Of a stretch of DNA of 64,000 bases, positions 1-12,205 are shown in pieces. Position 1 is the first letter of the stretch. Each line of letters begins with the position of its first letter. Below the pieces are notes generated by a model that saw only the letters and a program-made list of their open reading frames with translations, did not search any database and was not told the origin of the DNA. Source of the stretch: Agelas oroides (lineage: Eukaryota > Porifera > Demospongiae > Agelasida > Agelasidae). The stretch lies in assembly GCA_949130485.1 (NCBI GenBank), contig OX422187.1, positions 6,460,205-6,524,204 of the forward strand, in the 5' to 3' direction. The translations under genes were made by a program, and so were the position numbers.

Positions 1-1815
1 CCTGTAAAATAGAATAACCATGCCCACTTAAAAGATGCTATACATGGATGACTATGCAGTTAGTAAACCATGCGTTTGAGGGCATCTTACACTTATGCTC
101 TTGCACAAGCACGGTTAAATAATCAGTCTGTGTGTCAGTCGCCCTTATTTTGGTGACTTCTAAGCAGGAAATAAACAATTAAGTTTCATGTGTTGAACAC
201 CGATACCGGATGGTCCATCATTGTTCCTACGGATGTCGGATTTTCTGCATACAGATTTAGTGTGGAGCTGAAAACTGTGGGGCTATTAATTAGGTCGATT
301 GGGTTGGGGGTTGGGGGCAGTTACAACTAAATGGGTACTAGTCAATACGCTAAAAAAAACAATGGTTTTCTTTTCTGCCCATTACATGACTAACTGCACC
401 CCAAGTGGAAAGGAAACGGTGACTCGAATGCGGGTGGTCAAAACAGTTGTCTTGTCTATATGGTGACTTGAATGCAGGTGAACAAACCAGCTTGTTCTGT
501 CTATTTACAAGGACGTTGTGTGGAAGACTAGCTACAATAGGACAATTATGAAACAGGGAATCAATTGATCAGCTCGTGTGTGTATGTAGTTGTAACTACA
601 CACGCAAAGCCTTTGAGAGACGTACATTGTTCGGTATTCTAAAGAAGCATTGTTGCCACTGCATATGGATGGGATGTGCTGCAGGGTAGCAAGGCAGTAG
701 CTAATTGCGGACTTCACCAAACCGTCAAATTGACTTGTAGCACAGTGTAGCTATGCTGGATTGATCTGCTACCAGAAATGTGTAGCTTGTGAATGGTGTA
801 CATGCCCTAGTCTTTGTACAAGGCTCAAGAGTGGCATGTCATGGATAGTGGTGTGGTCACTGAAGGGACAACACTTTTGATCATAACTCAGGTTAGCAGT
901 GGTTTTGCATATGCCTAGGTTCTGTAAAAACAAGTACCCGCAGAGGTCAGCAGATGGCTACACTTCGCCTCTGCATAAGCCATACTTGATAGTAGCTGCT
1001 AAGAGAGAAAAAGTGGCTGCATGGCAAACTACATGCATTTAATTTCTGCTCCCTCATATGAGTAAGGAATTGCTCACAGTGCAGCTTGGGCTCATCACTA
1101 ACAACAAACAGCAATAAACCCTGCTGCCAAAGCTTCATTAACAATCTAAGTAGGTATATGTCAATTTTCTTCTACTGTTGTGCAATCTCAGGTTCATACT
1201 TGAATGGGTAAGGGGAACAAAGATATTTTGAAGGCATGATCAGCAGGTTGTTAAGACATTTGTATACCACATAAAAATTTAGTGCTGCTCTTCTCTCAAG
1301 TTAGCTTTGAGGAGTTTTGCCAATTCGTATGGTTCTCGCCACCACTTTGTCCATACCTTGGTTGGACTAATTTTTGGACAGATTCAAGTACTACAGTGTT
1401 AAACCTAAATTATAACAACATCCACCTGCCCACATCCTTTTTGAGAATGATAAACTGACAATGTTTATTGGAATGACCTTAACTAGGTTTTAAAGCACTG
1501 GTCAAGCTGAGTAGTTTCGACTCCTTGACTAGCAGTTGAGTCATTCAATGATCCTGTTTTTACCACTCTTCTGCTTCGGTGTAAAAATCACAAATGGGGC
1601 GGGGGAGGCCTGGCTGCTGCTTTGATAGGGCCGGATTCATAGTCCTTGCCAGTATTGCTTTGGTTAACTATAACAAGTACTTAATCAGTAGTTGATGCCT
1701 GTCTTTCTGTTTGTGACCATTTTCCTATTCATCTACTGTCCTAGTTAGCAAGTTATTGTACGTAGTCCAAGCAACAAAAGATCAAGTAGGTATGGCCTAA
1801 ACTAAACCATCCAAG
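1..1815. other. Intergenic, no gene seen
   Basis: No supported exon. Two dispersed strings recur elsewhere: GCACCCCAAGTGGAAAGGAA near 398 (also 46,595) and ATAACTCAGGTTAGCAGTGG near 883 (also 29,168). Confidence 0.6.
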
Positions 1816-2014
1816 ATGAAACCACCACTTTTATTTAAAATTGTTGGCCAAACTGGAAACACACATATACACGAGTACACATGCACACACGCACAAATGC
1901 ATGCATGCACGCATGCACACACACATGCACACACACACACGTACCCCCAGGCCTGTTCGAATTATCGGAGCCGGTTCGATTTTTCAAATGGGCCTGGGAA
2001 CGAGGCTAATCCAT

Positions 2015-2150
2015 CCATCTGATAATAGCCAGCAGATGGATGCTGATATATGTTGGCTAGCAGACAAGTGTCTGTGCTAGCTCTTTGAAGCTAGATGGAA
2101 TTGTGAGGGGGTTGATGAATGATAATTGTGTTTTGGAATTTCTACTACCC
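2015..2150. repeat. Dispersed repeat, copy 1
   Basis: Shares GATAATAGC.AGCAGATGG, GCTAGCAGACAA and AGATGGAATTGTGAGGGGG-type blocks with 40,948-41,130. Confidence 0.75.
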
Positions 2151-2232
2151 ACATGTTCGATGAACCCTGAAACTGCAGTAACCATGCACTGGTAGGCATT
2201 TCAACCAAATAATTTTTGCAGTGGCACGCACG

Positions 2233-2370
<138 letters not shown>

Positions 2371-3469
2371 GAGCAATGTTGAAGTAACCCTGAAGTTGCA
2401 GAAGCAGTGCTAGAGAAGTTAATTGGCAAGCTCAATGTGCCCTGGAACTTTACTGGATCAATGTGGCCTGGCTATAGCAATAATAAATCTGAAGATCACA
2501 AGCTCTCTCACACTTGCGAGACCTTTCATGACTTAGTCAGTGTACACTGCCTTTCTTGGTTTGACATCAGCCAGAGCAGGGATACTGGTTGTATGGCAAA
2601 TGTCATGGAGAGTTGCTATTGGTAGAACTAGGAAGATGCCTCATCATCATGGGGTGAGCCTGAGTGAGCAGCACACTGTTGGTCCATCACCATGTAGCTC
2701 TCCCAGTAGGATTGTACATAATTTGAGCTGCAATATGCACAAGTCTTACATGAAACCGCGTCTGACAGGGGTTGTTAGCAACATGCACAGAAATTATAGC
2801 TTGTAATTGTCATGCAGCCCCATGACAGCCACTATGAAGTATGGCCTTGAGCGCTCTGCCCACACGCTAAGTCTAGCCTAGCTGTCATGCATAGTCCTTA
2901 CTTGAAGCTCTTTGAACAAGGAGTTGTAAGTCACCATGCATACGCACAATCTTCAATAGGCAGTCATGCTGCTTTGTTCGCCTGTGTTATGTAGCTTGTT
3001 AGCTTAGACCTCACACAGAAAAGTACCCACAGTCTCATGCTCAGAGTACCCTCTTGGCTGTCTGACTAAACGAGTAAAAGAGAAGCCCATGTGGTGCTTG
3101 AATTTTTCATGACATGCGCGAGAGTTCACTATTCATGGTCACGGAAGTGTATTTATGGTAAGACGTGAGGCCTGGTATTGGCCGAAATGCGTCCATACAG
3201 ACATGCTCCCGTTCAACTTGTCAATGTGTGGCTTGCTCAGACTCATCCCTATTATGATTATGAATACCATACACTCACTGTTGTCTTGTTTTTGTGGGAG
3301 GAGTAACGTGCTTGAAAGTTTCACTGACAATTGTATTGCATCACCTTACTGAGCAAGGGGTAGTCACCTATATGTCCCCTATTGAAGTGTTTTCGACTGG
3401 GATCAAAATGGGATCGATGTCCTTTTTAAGAGCCAATCAGGATGACAACTGAGCTGTAAAAAACAAGTG

Positions 3470-3862
3470 ATTGAAGATACTAAGGTGTGGCTGCTAGTTT
3501 TACCATTGAACCACTGTAAATCAATTGATGGAAGATACTAAGATGGTGTGGCTGCTTTGAACCACTGTAAATCAAGTGATGGAAGATACTAAGATGGTGT
3601 GGCTGCTTTGAACCACTGTAAACTAAGATGGTGTGGCTGCTTTGAACCACTGTAAACTAAGATGGTGTGGCTGCTTTGAACCACTGTAAACTAAGATGGT
3701 GTGGCTGCTTTGAACCACTGTAAATCAAGTGATGGAAGATACTAAGAAGGTGTGGCTGCTTTGAACCACTGTAAACTAAGATGGTGTGGCTGCTTTGAAC
3801 CACTGTAAATCAAGTGATGGAAGATACTAAGAAGGTGTGGCTGCTTTGAACCACTGTAAATC
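3470..3862. repeat. Minisatellite with alternating 34- and 51-bp units
   Basis: Core ACTAAGATGGTGTGGCTGC, then TTTGAACCACTGTAA. A 17-bp extension (ATCAAGTGATGGAAGAT) is present in some units and missing in others. Confidence 0.93.
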
Positions 3863-4810
3863 TTTAACCAGCGACATATGAGTGACTACCCCTTCGTGAG
3901 CTCATATGTCCAAGTTCCTATAGAGTTTAGTGCAATCCCCGTTCGCATACAGTTCGAACTCACAACAGTTACCAGGCCATCTCTCCTACTTAGCTGCCTG
4001 GAAATGAGCAATGTGACCCTGAACTACTGGTTCTCATTACCCGGGTGTGCTGGCGTTAAATTTAAGGTAACAGGTGAACTTGGAACAAAATAGCTTTCAT
4101 GGGCTCTAACTCCAAAATGATTCCAAGTTACCCCACTCATCAGTTTTGCTAAAGTGAAGCCTGTTTCCTCTAATGGCAGAGTAATTCATACTTCCAAGCC
4201 GTACTTGCAATACCACCTTTCTATGACAGTATCACATGTATCTCTCATGAGCTTGCCTCTTTTGTACAGCAGAGTGTGTAGTTACCCCGCGCGCAAGCGC
4301 AAGGGCTAAAGTGATTGGTTGTGTCCGTCTATCGTCATCTATCAGTCTGTCTGTCTGTCCGTCTTATCTGTCTATCTGTCGGCACACAAAATGCCAGTTC
4401 TCCAGATCCAGGCTGCTCTATTGGTGCTAAATACCTTCAAACTGTGCAAAACGTTGAAAAACTGCCTTGTTGGTGCTTATTTTTGTTAGATACACTCTAC
4501 AAATGCTGTACAACGTGAGATGACGGTTTCAGTGTTCCTACCTAGGGTTCACTATACAGCGTGCATTTGTGAGATGACAGTTTGTTCCTATCCTCAAGGA
4601 AAGCACACACATAGCTACATGGCACGTTGGGTATGTGCTCTACAGAGCTCTAGTTCATTTCGTTCACTGTTCTGTTGCTTTCTCAGTTTCTGGTTGATAC
4701 CTTTAATGAACATCATGCGTACTTATGTACATTCAGTTCATTAAGGTAGTGCCCTAATGCATGTACAGTATATAGCCAATATAAAGTACAAGGAGTTTGC
4801 CACTACCATA

Positions 4811-4898
4811 TAGCCTCATTCCCAGGCTCTCCAAGTCTGCAGTTAGGCTCATTTCCAGGCTCTCCCCCATCAGCAGGGAGAGCCTGAGAATGAGGCTA
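4811..4898. repeat. Foldback hairpin
   Basis: Starts TAGCCTCATTCCCAGGCTC and ends GAGCCTGAGAATGAGGCTA, with the same termini as other foldbacks in this window. Confidence 0.85.
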
Positions 4899-5232
4899 GC
4901 CACCACACACTATGGGATTTTTAGTTTAAATCCTACAATATGATATTCCCATAAACCTAGCAGTGTTTCTATGCTAACATGTACGTAATCCCAGGTATCC
5001 TCTGGTGATGGGTACACAACTAGCTTGAAATCCCCTCTGCTGAAATGTTGAGATTTCAAAATCCTCATGCATACACAATTGCGATCTGTTGAAGATCATT
5101 GATAATGCACAATTTAAGGGAGCTCTAAATGTAATTGTTGGAGTGCATGCTCACTGCTAGGTTATTGTCTTCAGTGCATGATAAATGACACACTGAATTA
5201 AGAACTGTACACCCTCTAGGGTAAGGACACTT

Positions 5233-5299
5233 GGCCTCATTCTCAAGCTCCCACCCAGCCGACAAAAGCTGGGCCCAGAGGAGTGAGAGAGTGAGGCTA
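5233..5299. repeat. Foldback hairpin, diverged
   Basis: GGCCTCATTCTCAAGCTCCC opposite GAGAGTGAGGCTA, with a short spacer. Confidence 0.65.
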
Positions 5300-5859
5300 A
5301 AGATACTCTACTGATGGATACTTTAGTGGTGATCTTTGAAATATGAACACTAAAGGTTCCAATGTGTCAAATATGACTTAGTTCTATCGATCGAATTTAC
5401 TTCAAGTGAACTCTTAAAAGCATGCACAAAATATACGGTTGCAGGACTTGTTATGCTTCCTTCTACACACCGATCATCTTCACATGCAGTCGTGGACTCA
5501 TGGCTAGTTGGCATCAGGATAACTCCATCAGCAAGTCTAGTTGCAAACCTCAGTGATGATCCAATGTCTCAGTCCTCTAGCACATAGATAAATTCCACCA
5601 TATTGTAGGTTGTCAACCCGAAATCAGACATTACAGGTTTTGGCTTCAAGGCTAAGTTTCAGGGTGGTTGCGTCTCTGTTTTGTAGCAAGGGAAAATGCA
5701 CTCATGCCCAGACCCCCACCCTCTTGGTTAGTCATGTGACAGGGTGACACCAAATGATGTGAAGTATTGAGACCCAGAGGAGGGAGAACATGACATCACG
5801 TCGTAGTGACAATTAGCACGATGACATTCCGAGGGCAAGAATCGTGGATGCAAGCTAGT

Positions 5860-6262
5860 CCCATGGCCAGACTACTTTTCGCCGAGTGGAAAAATAGTCT
5901 GGTAAACTGCCTATACCGTTTTGGTTCCAATATTTTGAAGCCACCGTGATGTCACGTCAACTGGATTGTGAGTTCAAAAGCGCTCTGGTAAACAGTGAAC
6001 TTTGAGGCAGCGTACTCGTGTTCCTTTTGAAAGATAGAATAGCCTAGTCTACACGCGGCAGCTAGGGTTGCCCGATCAATGTCCATTTCGCTAGTAGATC
6101 GTTGGCACACAATGTGGAATGCAATCTTTGATGACGTCAAGCGTTAAATTAGAAAAGAGCAATGCGCTAGCATTCTGACACACGTGAACGAAAATGAAAT
6201 AGGCAGTTGACCAGACCCATTTTTCAGGGGGGTGCGAAAAATACGGTCTGGGAACGAGATTA
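5860..6262. mobile_element. MITE-like element, copy 1
   Basis: About 400 bp that recurs inverted at 9,755-10,092. Shared blocks include CAATGTGGAATGCAATCTT / its counterpart CATTCCACACTGCATG, GTTTACCAGACTATTTTTC-type text and CGTCA sites. Ends resemble the GTCTGGGAACGAGA foldback terminus. Confidence 0.75.
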
Positions 6263-6468
6263 GATACAAGCTACAAGGATCGCTCTATCGGCTAAGTCAC
6301 AATGGGCACATAGTGTTTTCAACCTAAGCTGATCTGGCTAGTCAAAATTGGATATTTTGGCTCATGATCAGCTTGCTTGCTAAGCTTGTAAGTTGCCAGT
6401 TTAACGCTGGGTGAGTCGTGGGGGGCCATTTTAACTGCCAGACATGTTCAGCTTCAAGGGGTGGTCAT

Positions 6469-6720
6469 TCCCATAGGCGCCATAGTCACAGCTGCGACAG
6501 GGGTCAAGAAGCGGTCAAGGGGTCAAGGACAATTTTCAAACTCGGTAACAGCGGTCAAGATGTTTATGTTTTGCGCGTGCGTATTGCACAAGTGTAGTCA
6601 AGTGTGTGTGGTCAAACGGTCAAGGTCCTGTTTGCGGTGCGGTCAAGCGGTCAAGCAACAAAAACGATGGTCAAAATTTTTTGACCCCGGTTGCAGCTGT
6701 GACTACAGCGCCTATGGGAC
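6469..6720. mobile_element. MITE with CCCATAGGCGC termini and CGGTCAAG repeats
   Basis: Left CCCATAGGCGCCATAGTCAC and right GTGACTACAGCGCCTATGGG are inverted. Inside, GGTCAAG occurs about ten times (6,500-6,670). Confidence 0.85.
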
Positions 6721-7671
6721 TTGAGCTTTGTCGAAAACCTTGCACGGCCATTGCCCCTATTGCGACTTTGCCCACAGAGTCGTTCATTTAACTTGTATTC
6801 ACACTTCTTGATCTTGGAATGTCAGTTAATCGTAGCTATCACGTGATCGCATCCTTCCCCAAGATCTGACTGAGACCCATCACTGGATAGCCTAGCCGTT
6901 GCCACGCCGTAGACTAAGCGTGACCGTTTAATAGGCAGCCCAGTAAATAGACACCAACCTTATCAAACAGCCTTCTGATGTCACGCAACTCCGTATCAGT
7001 CAAATCCTCTGCCATCAACAATATCTGCAGCTTCAAACGATCTTCTGGATATTTTTGGTTTACAGGCCTACGGAAATAAAATCCGTAAATTACAGTGTCA
7101 CGCAATCCACCAGGTGGGCCATGGGCTGGGCACGATCTTGACAAAAACTATCCCCGAGTTGAAGAGCTACGGCTAGTCTGTGACCCTTCGTGATAAGCTA
7201 CGCGAATCAAATCCCCCCTCTAAACCGGCTAATCCAGCAACAACTGAAGATCATCTGCGACCGACATTCGACGTTCCAAGCTACAAAAAGCCAGGGTGGA
7301 ACTCCGAGTCTTCGGCCAATGCTGCACATGCACCGACGTTCCAAAATCGCTTGGAAACAACGGAAACTCTCTGATAAATTAATCCTAACAATCCAACCAA
7401 CCCAGCTAGGGAATCTTACTTTAAAGGACATTTGCGATCATGTGGGGTGATGGGGGGTGGGGGTGCCACCGTTGCAGTAAAAGGTGTATAACCGAAAAAT
7501 GAACGCTCGGTTCTTCTTATCTGGGCTTGTGGCTATACACTGAAAGGCAAGTTACATAGTATTGAAGCTGAACATGGCTTTGGCCATAGTTTTTGGATTC
7601 TGCAAGCTGAATTAGTAATAACGCAGTTTAAGTGAAGTGTAGCTATGGGGATTCCTGTTTGGTTTTCCTGG

Positions 7672-7820
7672 CAGTCCAGGTGGAGTGCACAGTGTATGCC
7701 TGTGTCTTTCCTGTGCAGTCCAGGTGGAGTGCACAGTGTATGCCTGTGTCTTTCCTGTGCAGTCCAGGTGGAGTGCACAGTGTATGCCTGTGTCTTTCCT
7801 GTGCAGTCCAGGTGGAGTGC
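7672..7820. repeat. 44-bp minisatellite, 3.4 copies
   Basis: Unit starts GCAGTCCAGGTGGAGTGCA and contains CAGTGTATGCCTGTGTC. The same GCAGTCCAGGTGGAGTGCA forms an arm of the hairpin just downstream. Confidence 0.93.
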
Positions 7821-7880
7821 ATCAGGTTTTTTGCATCAGGTTTTTCGCTTTCTTGCCATAAGCAAAACATATGCTGTCCA

Positions 7881-8044
7881 GGAAAATTAAAAAGGTACGT
7901 ATGTCCCATGCACTCCACCTGGACTGCATGTAGCTACTCTGTCAGGAAAATTAAACAGGTATGTCTCAGAGGCCAAAGTTCCTGACAGAGTAGCTACGTG
8001 CAGTCCAGGTGGAGTGCATGGGACATATACCTTTTTAATTTTCC
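7881..8044. repeat. 164-bp inverted repeat, arms about 66 bp
   Basis: Left arm 7,881-7,948 and right arm 7,979-8,044 pair almost throughout around a 30-nt loop. A further related fragment lies at 8,337-8,412, and the CAGAGGCCAAAGTTCCTGAC stretch is repeated at 8,049. Confidence 0.93.
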
Positions 8045-8773
8045 TTGACAGAGGCCAAAGTTCCTGACAGAGTAGGTATATTTCAACGCCAGACTTTGTA
8101 GTACCTGTGATATGAATTAACAAACCTGTATGCTCTTAATTAATTGTTTTTATTTTTATTTTTATTCTGCCTCATTTTCTTGTTCTTTTTTATTCGCTAC
8201 TTGCATATATTTTGTTGCCTTGCCAAGCCCATCACTCCTCTGTGTTGTTGTCCTAGGCTACTTACCTGTACTTCATCCTATATTTACTAGTTACGTACAT
8301 AGCATTTGGATGAATGGTATTTCTCTCTCTCACGTGTAGTCCAGGTGAAGTGCATGGGACACGCCTGTTCAATTTTCCTGACAGAGGCCAACATTCCTGA
8401 CAGATACTCCAGTCAAGGTGAAGTCAGTACATGCCAAGGACTTTTGTGTTTCACTAAGTTGCTCTGTGTGTATGTTCATCGTTCCAGTTGGCTTTCACAC
8501 AGCCAGCTATAGGCTATACTGCTGCAGCTTGCTGATCATGTATACCTTCATGTTTGTGCATTGCAAATACAAGATCTTTAACAGTCTCAGTGCAGACACA
8601 TAATTATAGCTTGGATTGTGGTTTCACCACAGTAATGTCAAATGCCGTTGGATATAGAGAAATACGTGTCATAGCCTAAAACAATCAGCAACATATCAAT
8701 TCAGAAAAATAATGCCGGAATAAATAGATGCGTTAAGTTCAACACCATAACAACAACTGATTACTAAGTATTA

Positions 8774-8827
8774 GTTGAAGGTTGAAGTACACTTTGGGCA
8801 AAACCAATCCCCCTCTGGTGGCTCATG
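8774..8827 (-). pseudogene. PHD-finger C-terminal exon fragment
   Basis: The minus strand ends in HEPPEGDWFCPKCTSTFN and a stop codon. PPEGDWFCPKC is the characteristic end of a PHD zinc finger, with the last Cys pair. An AG precedes CCACCAGAGG, so it may be the last exon of a gene, but no upstream exon with the remaining zinc ligands was found within the next kilobases. Confidence 0.45.
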
Positions 8828-9754
8828 TGTAACTGAGAATAGGACCCATGAATATGCTAACACGCAAATCCGTACGAGTTTCGGCTGCTTTAGGGCTGAA
8901 CTAACACTCAAATCGGTATGAGATGGCTTAATTTTGCTTGGAACTAACATGCAAATTCGTACGTCAAGAAAACAAACTAACACGCAAAATCTGCATGAGT
9001 TAGTAGCAATAACACTCATACCCGCGTACGTGATACGGTGTCCACACGTCCCTTGTTGAAATTGCAGTAGTCGGACCATGTGCATTGCTGTTTGCCGCGC
9101 CATGCCATGCCAAAGCTGTCTTTAGATTTCCTCTGACTGGGAAAAACTATCAAGTTTTAAGAGGAAAGTGTATAGCATCGGTTGGTGTTTATCGGTAAAC
9201 TTGTGTATAGTGCGTTTAAACACCTTCAGGCATGAGTAGGTTGTTTTGTCAACATTTTCTTTCCTTCGTGTTTCTGGTAAAAGAAAGGTGCAGAAAAATA
9301 TTTAGAGTAGTGTTGTTTTTAGTTCTGTAGTTTCAATCAGGAGCTCATCATAAGCTCCTGTGTTTCAATTTTACCTTCCTTCGTGGAAAGTGTCCAAGTC
9401 TTCCATATTTTCCTGCATCTTGGTGAACTTGTTCAGGGAAAGGGTTACCATTTGAGAGAAGCTCCCTGCATGTTGGTTAATGTTGGGAGAAGGGGTTGTC
9501 TTTTTTGGGGAGGTGAAAGTCGGCTGGGCGATCCTTTTTTTAGGGGACCAGTATTTTCATAGAGGGGAATAATATAGGTAGTGTTTCACTACCCCCTTTC
9601 AAAAAAACCAGCATAATAATAACAATTTGTGCTTCAGACTCATATCACCTCTTGCACTTATATGTGTGATCGAGTTATACATATATAAAATACGGCCATT
9701 ACAGCAAGGGCATGGGTACATTAAACTTCATCTCATTATTTTTTACGCCTGCTG

Positions 9755-10092
9755 GAAATATGGGTCTGGTCAACTGCCTATTCCATTTTCGTTCAAGTGC
9801 ACCAGAATGCTGGCGCATTGTTCTTTTCTAATTAAATGCTTGACGTCGTTGAAGATTACATTCCACACTGCATGCCAACAATCTCCTAGCAAATGGATGT
9901 TAATTGGGCAACCGTAGCTATTCTATCTTTCGAAAGGAGCATGAGTAGACTGTCTTGGAGTTTGCTGTTTACTAGAGCGTTTTCAAATTCACAATCCACT
10001 TGATGTGACGTCACAGTGATCCAAAATGGTAGAGGCAGTTTACCAGACTATTTTTCTGCTTGGTGAAAAGAAGCCTGGGTACAAGATTAAAC
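9755..10092. mobile_element. MITE-like element, copy 2 (inverted)
   Basis: Inverted relative to 5,860-6,262, with GGTCTGGTCAACTGCCTATT at the left and TTTACCAGACTATTTTTCTG at the right end. Confidence 0.75.
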
Positions 10093-11627
10093 TTGGGGTA
10101 GGATTTGTGACATACCTTTTACGGGCAGTCCAAGTGCTGGACATGCCTGTATTTCTTCTTTCCCTTCCAGCATTGTTCCCCACAACCTTCACCCTTCCAA
10201 TCTTCCTCAGTTTCATCGCCTTTTTTGTAACCAGCCTGTGTGGTGCCTACTCTTCTGCTAAATTGGATCCCCTCAAAAATTATCAGTGCAGCAGCCTTCC
10301 ACATAAGTGGAGTAGCAGAATTTCTTCTGCTTGATTGGATCTACTGTTCTATCAGAATAATGACAGTACACTAGAAAGTGACAATTAAAGCCACAGTGAA
10401 GTTTTGCCTATATTAAGATCAGAAAGTCATGGTGAACATTTTTCGGAATCATTATCACCAGTAACTTAGCAGTGTGGTCGTAGGGTCATAGGCAGTCCAA
10501 ATTGTGGCCGCAATTACAATGTAAGATTGTGCTTATAGGAATGGCTATACCCTTGATTGTGCATCATGCAACCCTATAGGCAAGTGTCATTACTCAACAC
10601 AGTGGTATAGTACAATCTATCAGGAAGATAGAGGACAGAAAAGTGCTTGTAGCTCTGTAAACACCTTTACTGCATTTGATGTTCTCCTTGCTACATTGCA
10701 TCTAGCTTGCTGTAGCCATCAGTCACTGAGAATTTCAGGTTATAGCCATACTCCACTCCCAAATCCAATTAAATAACACACTTGGAGAAATGATCCATTT
10801 TGAACAACAGAATTGTAGACCAGACAGCAAGTTGTAGACTGAACTTTTTTTTTTGCAACAAACATATTTAGATACCAAAAATCATATTGTGCACGAGCAT
10901 AATTTCACAACCAAGTGTGGTTCACCTCATGCTATATTTGTCTCTTACCTACATCCTTGTGGAATGTTACACCACTACATGCAATACTTTAAATTTGTTG
11001 AATGTTCAAAGTATCTTACTGGTAGGCAACTAGCTTGTAGCATGTTTTAAAAAGTTGGAGTCCTCACTTGTATATGCACTGTCTCAGGTATTTGTACACC
11101 TTCTGACTATTAGGTGTTAGTGTTTGTGTAAATAGCTGTCAGTGTTAGGTATTTTGTCAGTTATTTTGGTTCCGTATTTAAGTGCTCATTGTTTTACTTT
11201 TTTGTTGATCTATCTTTGGTTCTGGTGTGCACATTCTAGTAGTGAATTATTGTAATGCAGCAATTGACAAATCAAATCACAAATAACCATTAAGCATATC
11301 ATGGCTCTCCATCCTGCATGGTCTAATGCCACAAACTTAATAAAGAGTTATCATTGATCTGTAATTACATAAGACAAACATGGCAAAAACTATGCGACTA
11401 GATGTTACAAAACTAATTCTATAACCAATTGATGCAGTAGTTGGTGGTTAATTACTACCCAGTTTTAATAATGGTGGCATAAGGCCACAAATAGTTGTCT
11501 ATGGTGGCAAATTGAGGATGTTAAATACTTGTTGTACCATGACCTTCCAGAGTAGACAAGATAACAGTAAAGGTTGGTCGAGCCTACAAAAGAAGATGAA
11601 ATATGAATGATGAAATGATCTGACATA
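10093..11627. other. Intergenic, no gene seen
   Basis: Only short random frames; no splice-bounded coding segment or structured repeat recognised. Confidence 0.5.
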
Positions 11628-11990
11628 ATCAGCAGTAGCCTCATACCCAGGCTCAGTACAAGGCTAATCAGCAGTAGCCTCATACCCAGGCTCAGTACAA
11701 GGCTAATCAGCAGTAGCCTCATACCCAGGCTCAGTACAAGGCTAATCAGCAGTAGCCTCATACCCAGGCTCAGTACAAGGCTAATCAGCAGTAGCCTCAT
11801 ACCCAGGCTCAGTACAAGGCTAATCAGCAGTAGCCTCATACCCAGGCTCAGTACAAGGCTAATCAGCAGTAGCCTCATACCCAGGCTCAGTACAAGGCTA
11901 ATCAGCAGTAGCCTCATACCCAGGCTCAGTACAAGGCTAATCAGCAGTAGCCTCATACCCAGGCTCAGTACAAGGCTAATCAGCAGTATA
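11628..11990. repeat. 39-bp minisatellite, about 9 identical copies
   Basis: Unit AGTAGCCTCATACCCAGGCT, then CAGTACAAGGCTAATCAGC. Copies are essentially identical, implying recent expansion or conversion. The unit is a miniature foldback (TAGCCT...AAGGCTA). The long minus-strand frame over it is an artefact. Confidence 0.96.
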
Positions 11991-12126
11991 GTCATTTAGC
12001 AACCATGTACATGAATTGTGATGTCTAGTGCCAAGAGGGTATCATTATTTGTGCAGTGATAAACTAAGTGTGGACAGTGGTAATAACAGTGATAATTTGT
12101 GTCTGTTTTTTCCTCCAAACTCTAAA

Positions 12127-12205
12127 TACCATATAGCGGGAAATTTTTGTGAGGCAGAAATTTTCACTATTTTCACAAGTACACACCAGCTCGCCAAGAA
12201 ATTTC
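12127..12205. repeat. Diverged partial copy of the 47.5-kb MITE family
   Basis: ACCATATAGCGGGAAATTTTTGTG and later AGCTCGCCAAGAAATTTC resemble its terminal and internal blocks. Confidence 0.5.

Noticed and set aside
11465-11995. 176-codon minus-strand frame
   Set aside because: It is a translation of the 39-bp minisatellite, whose period is divisible by three.
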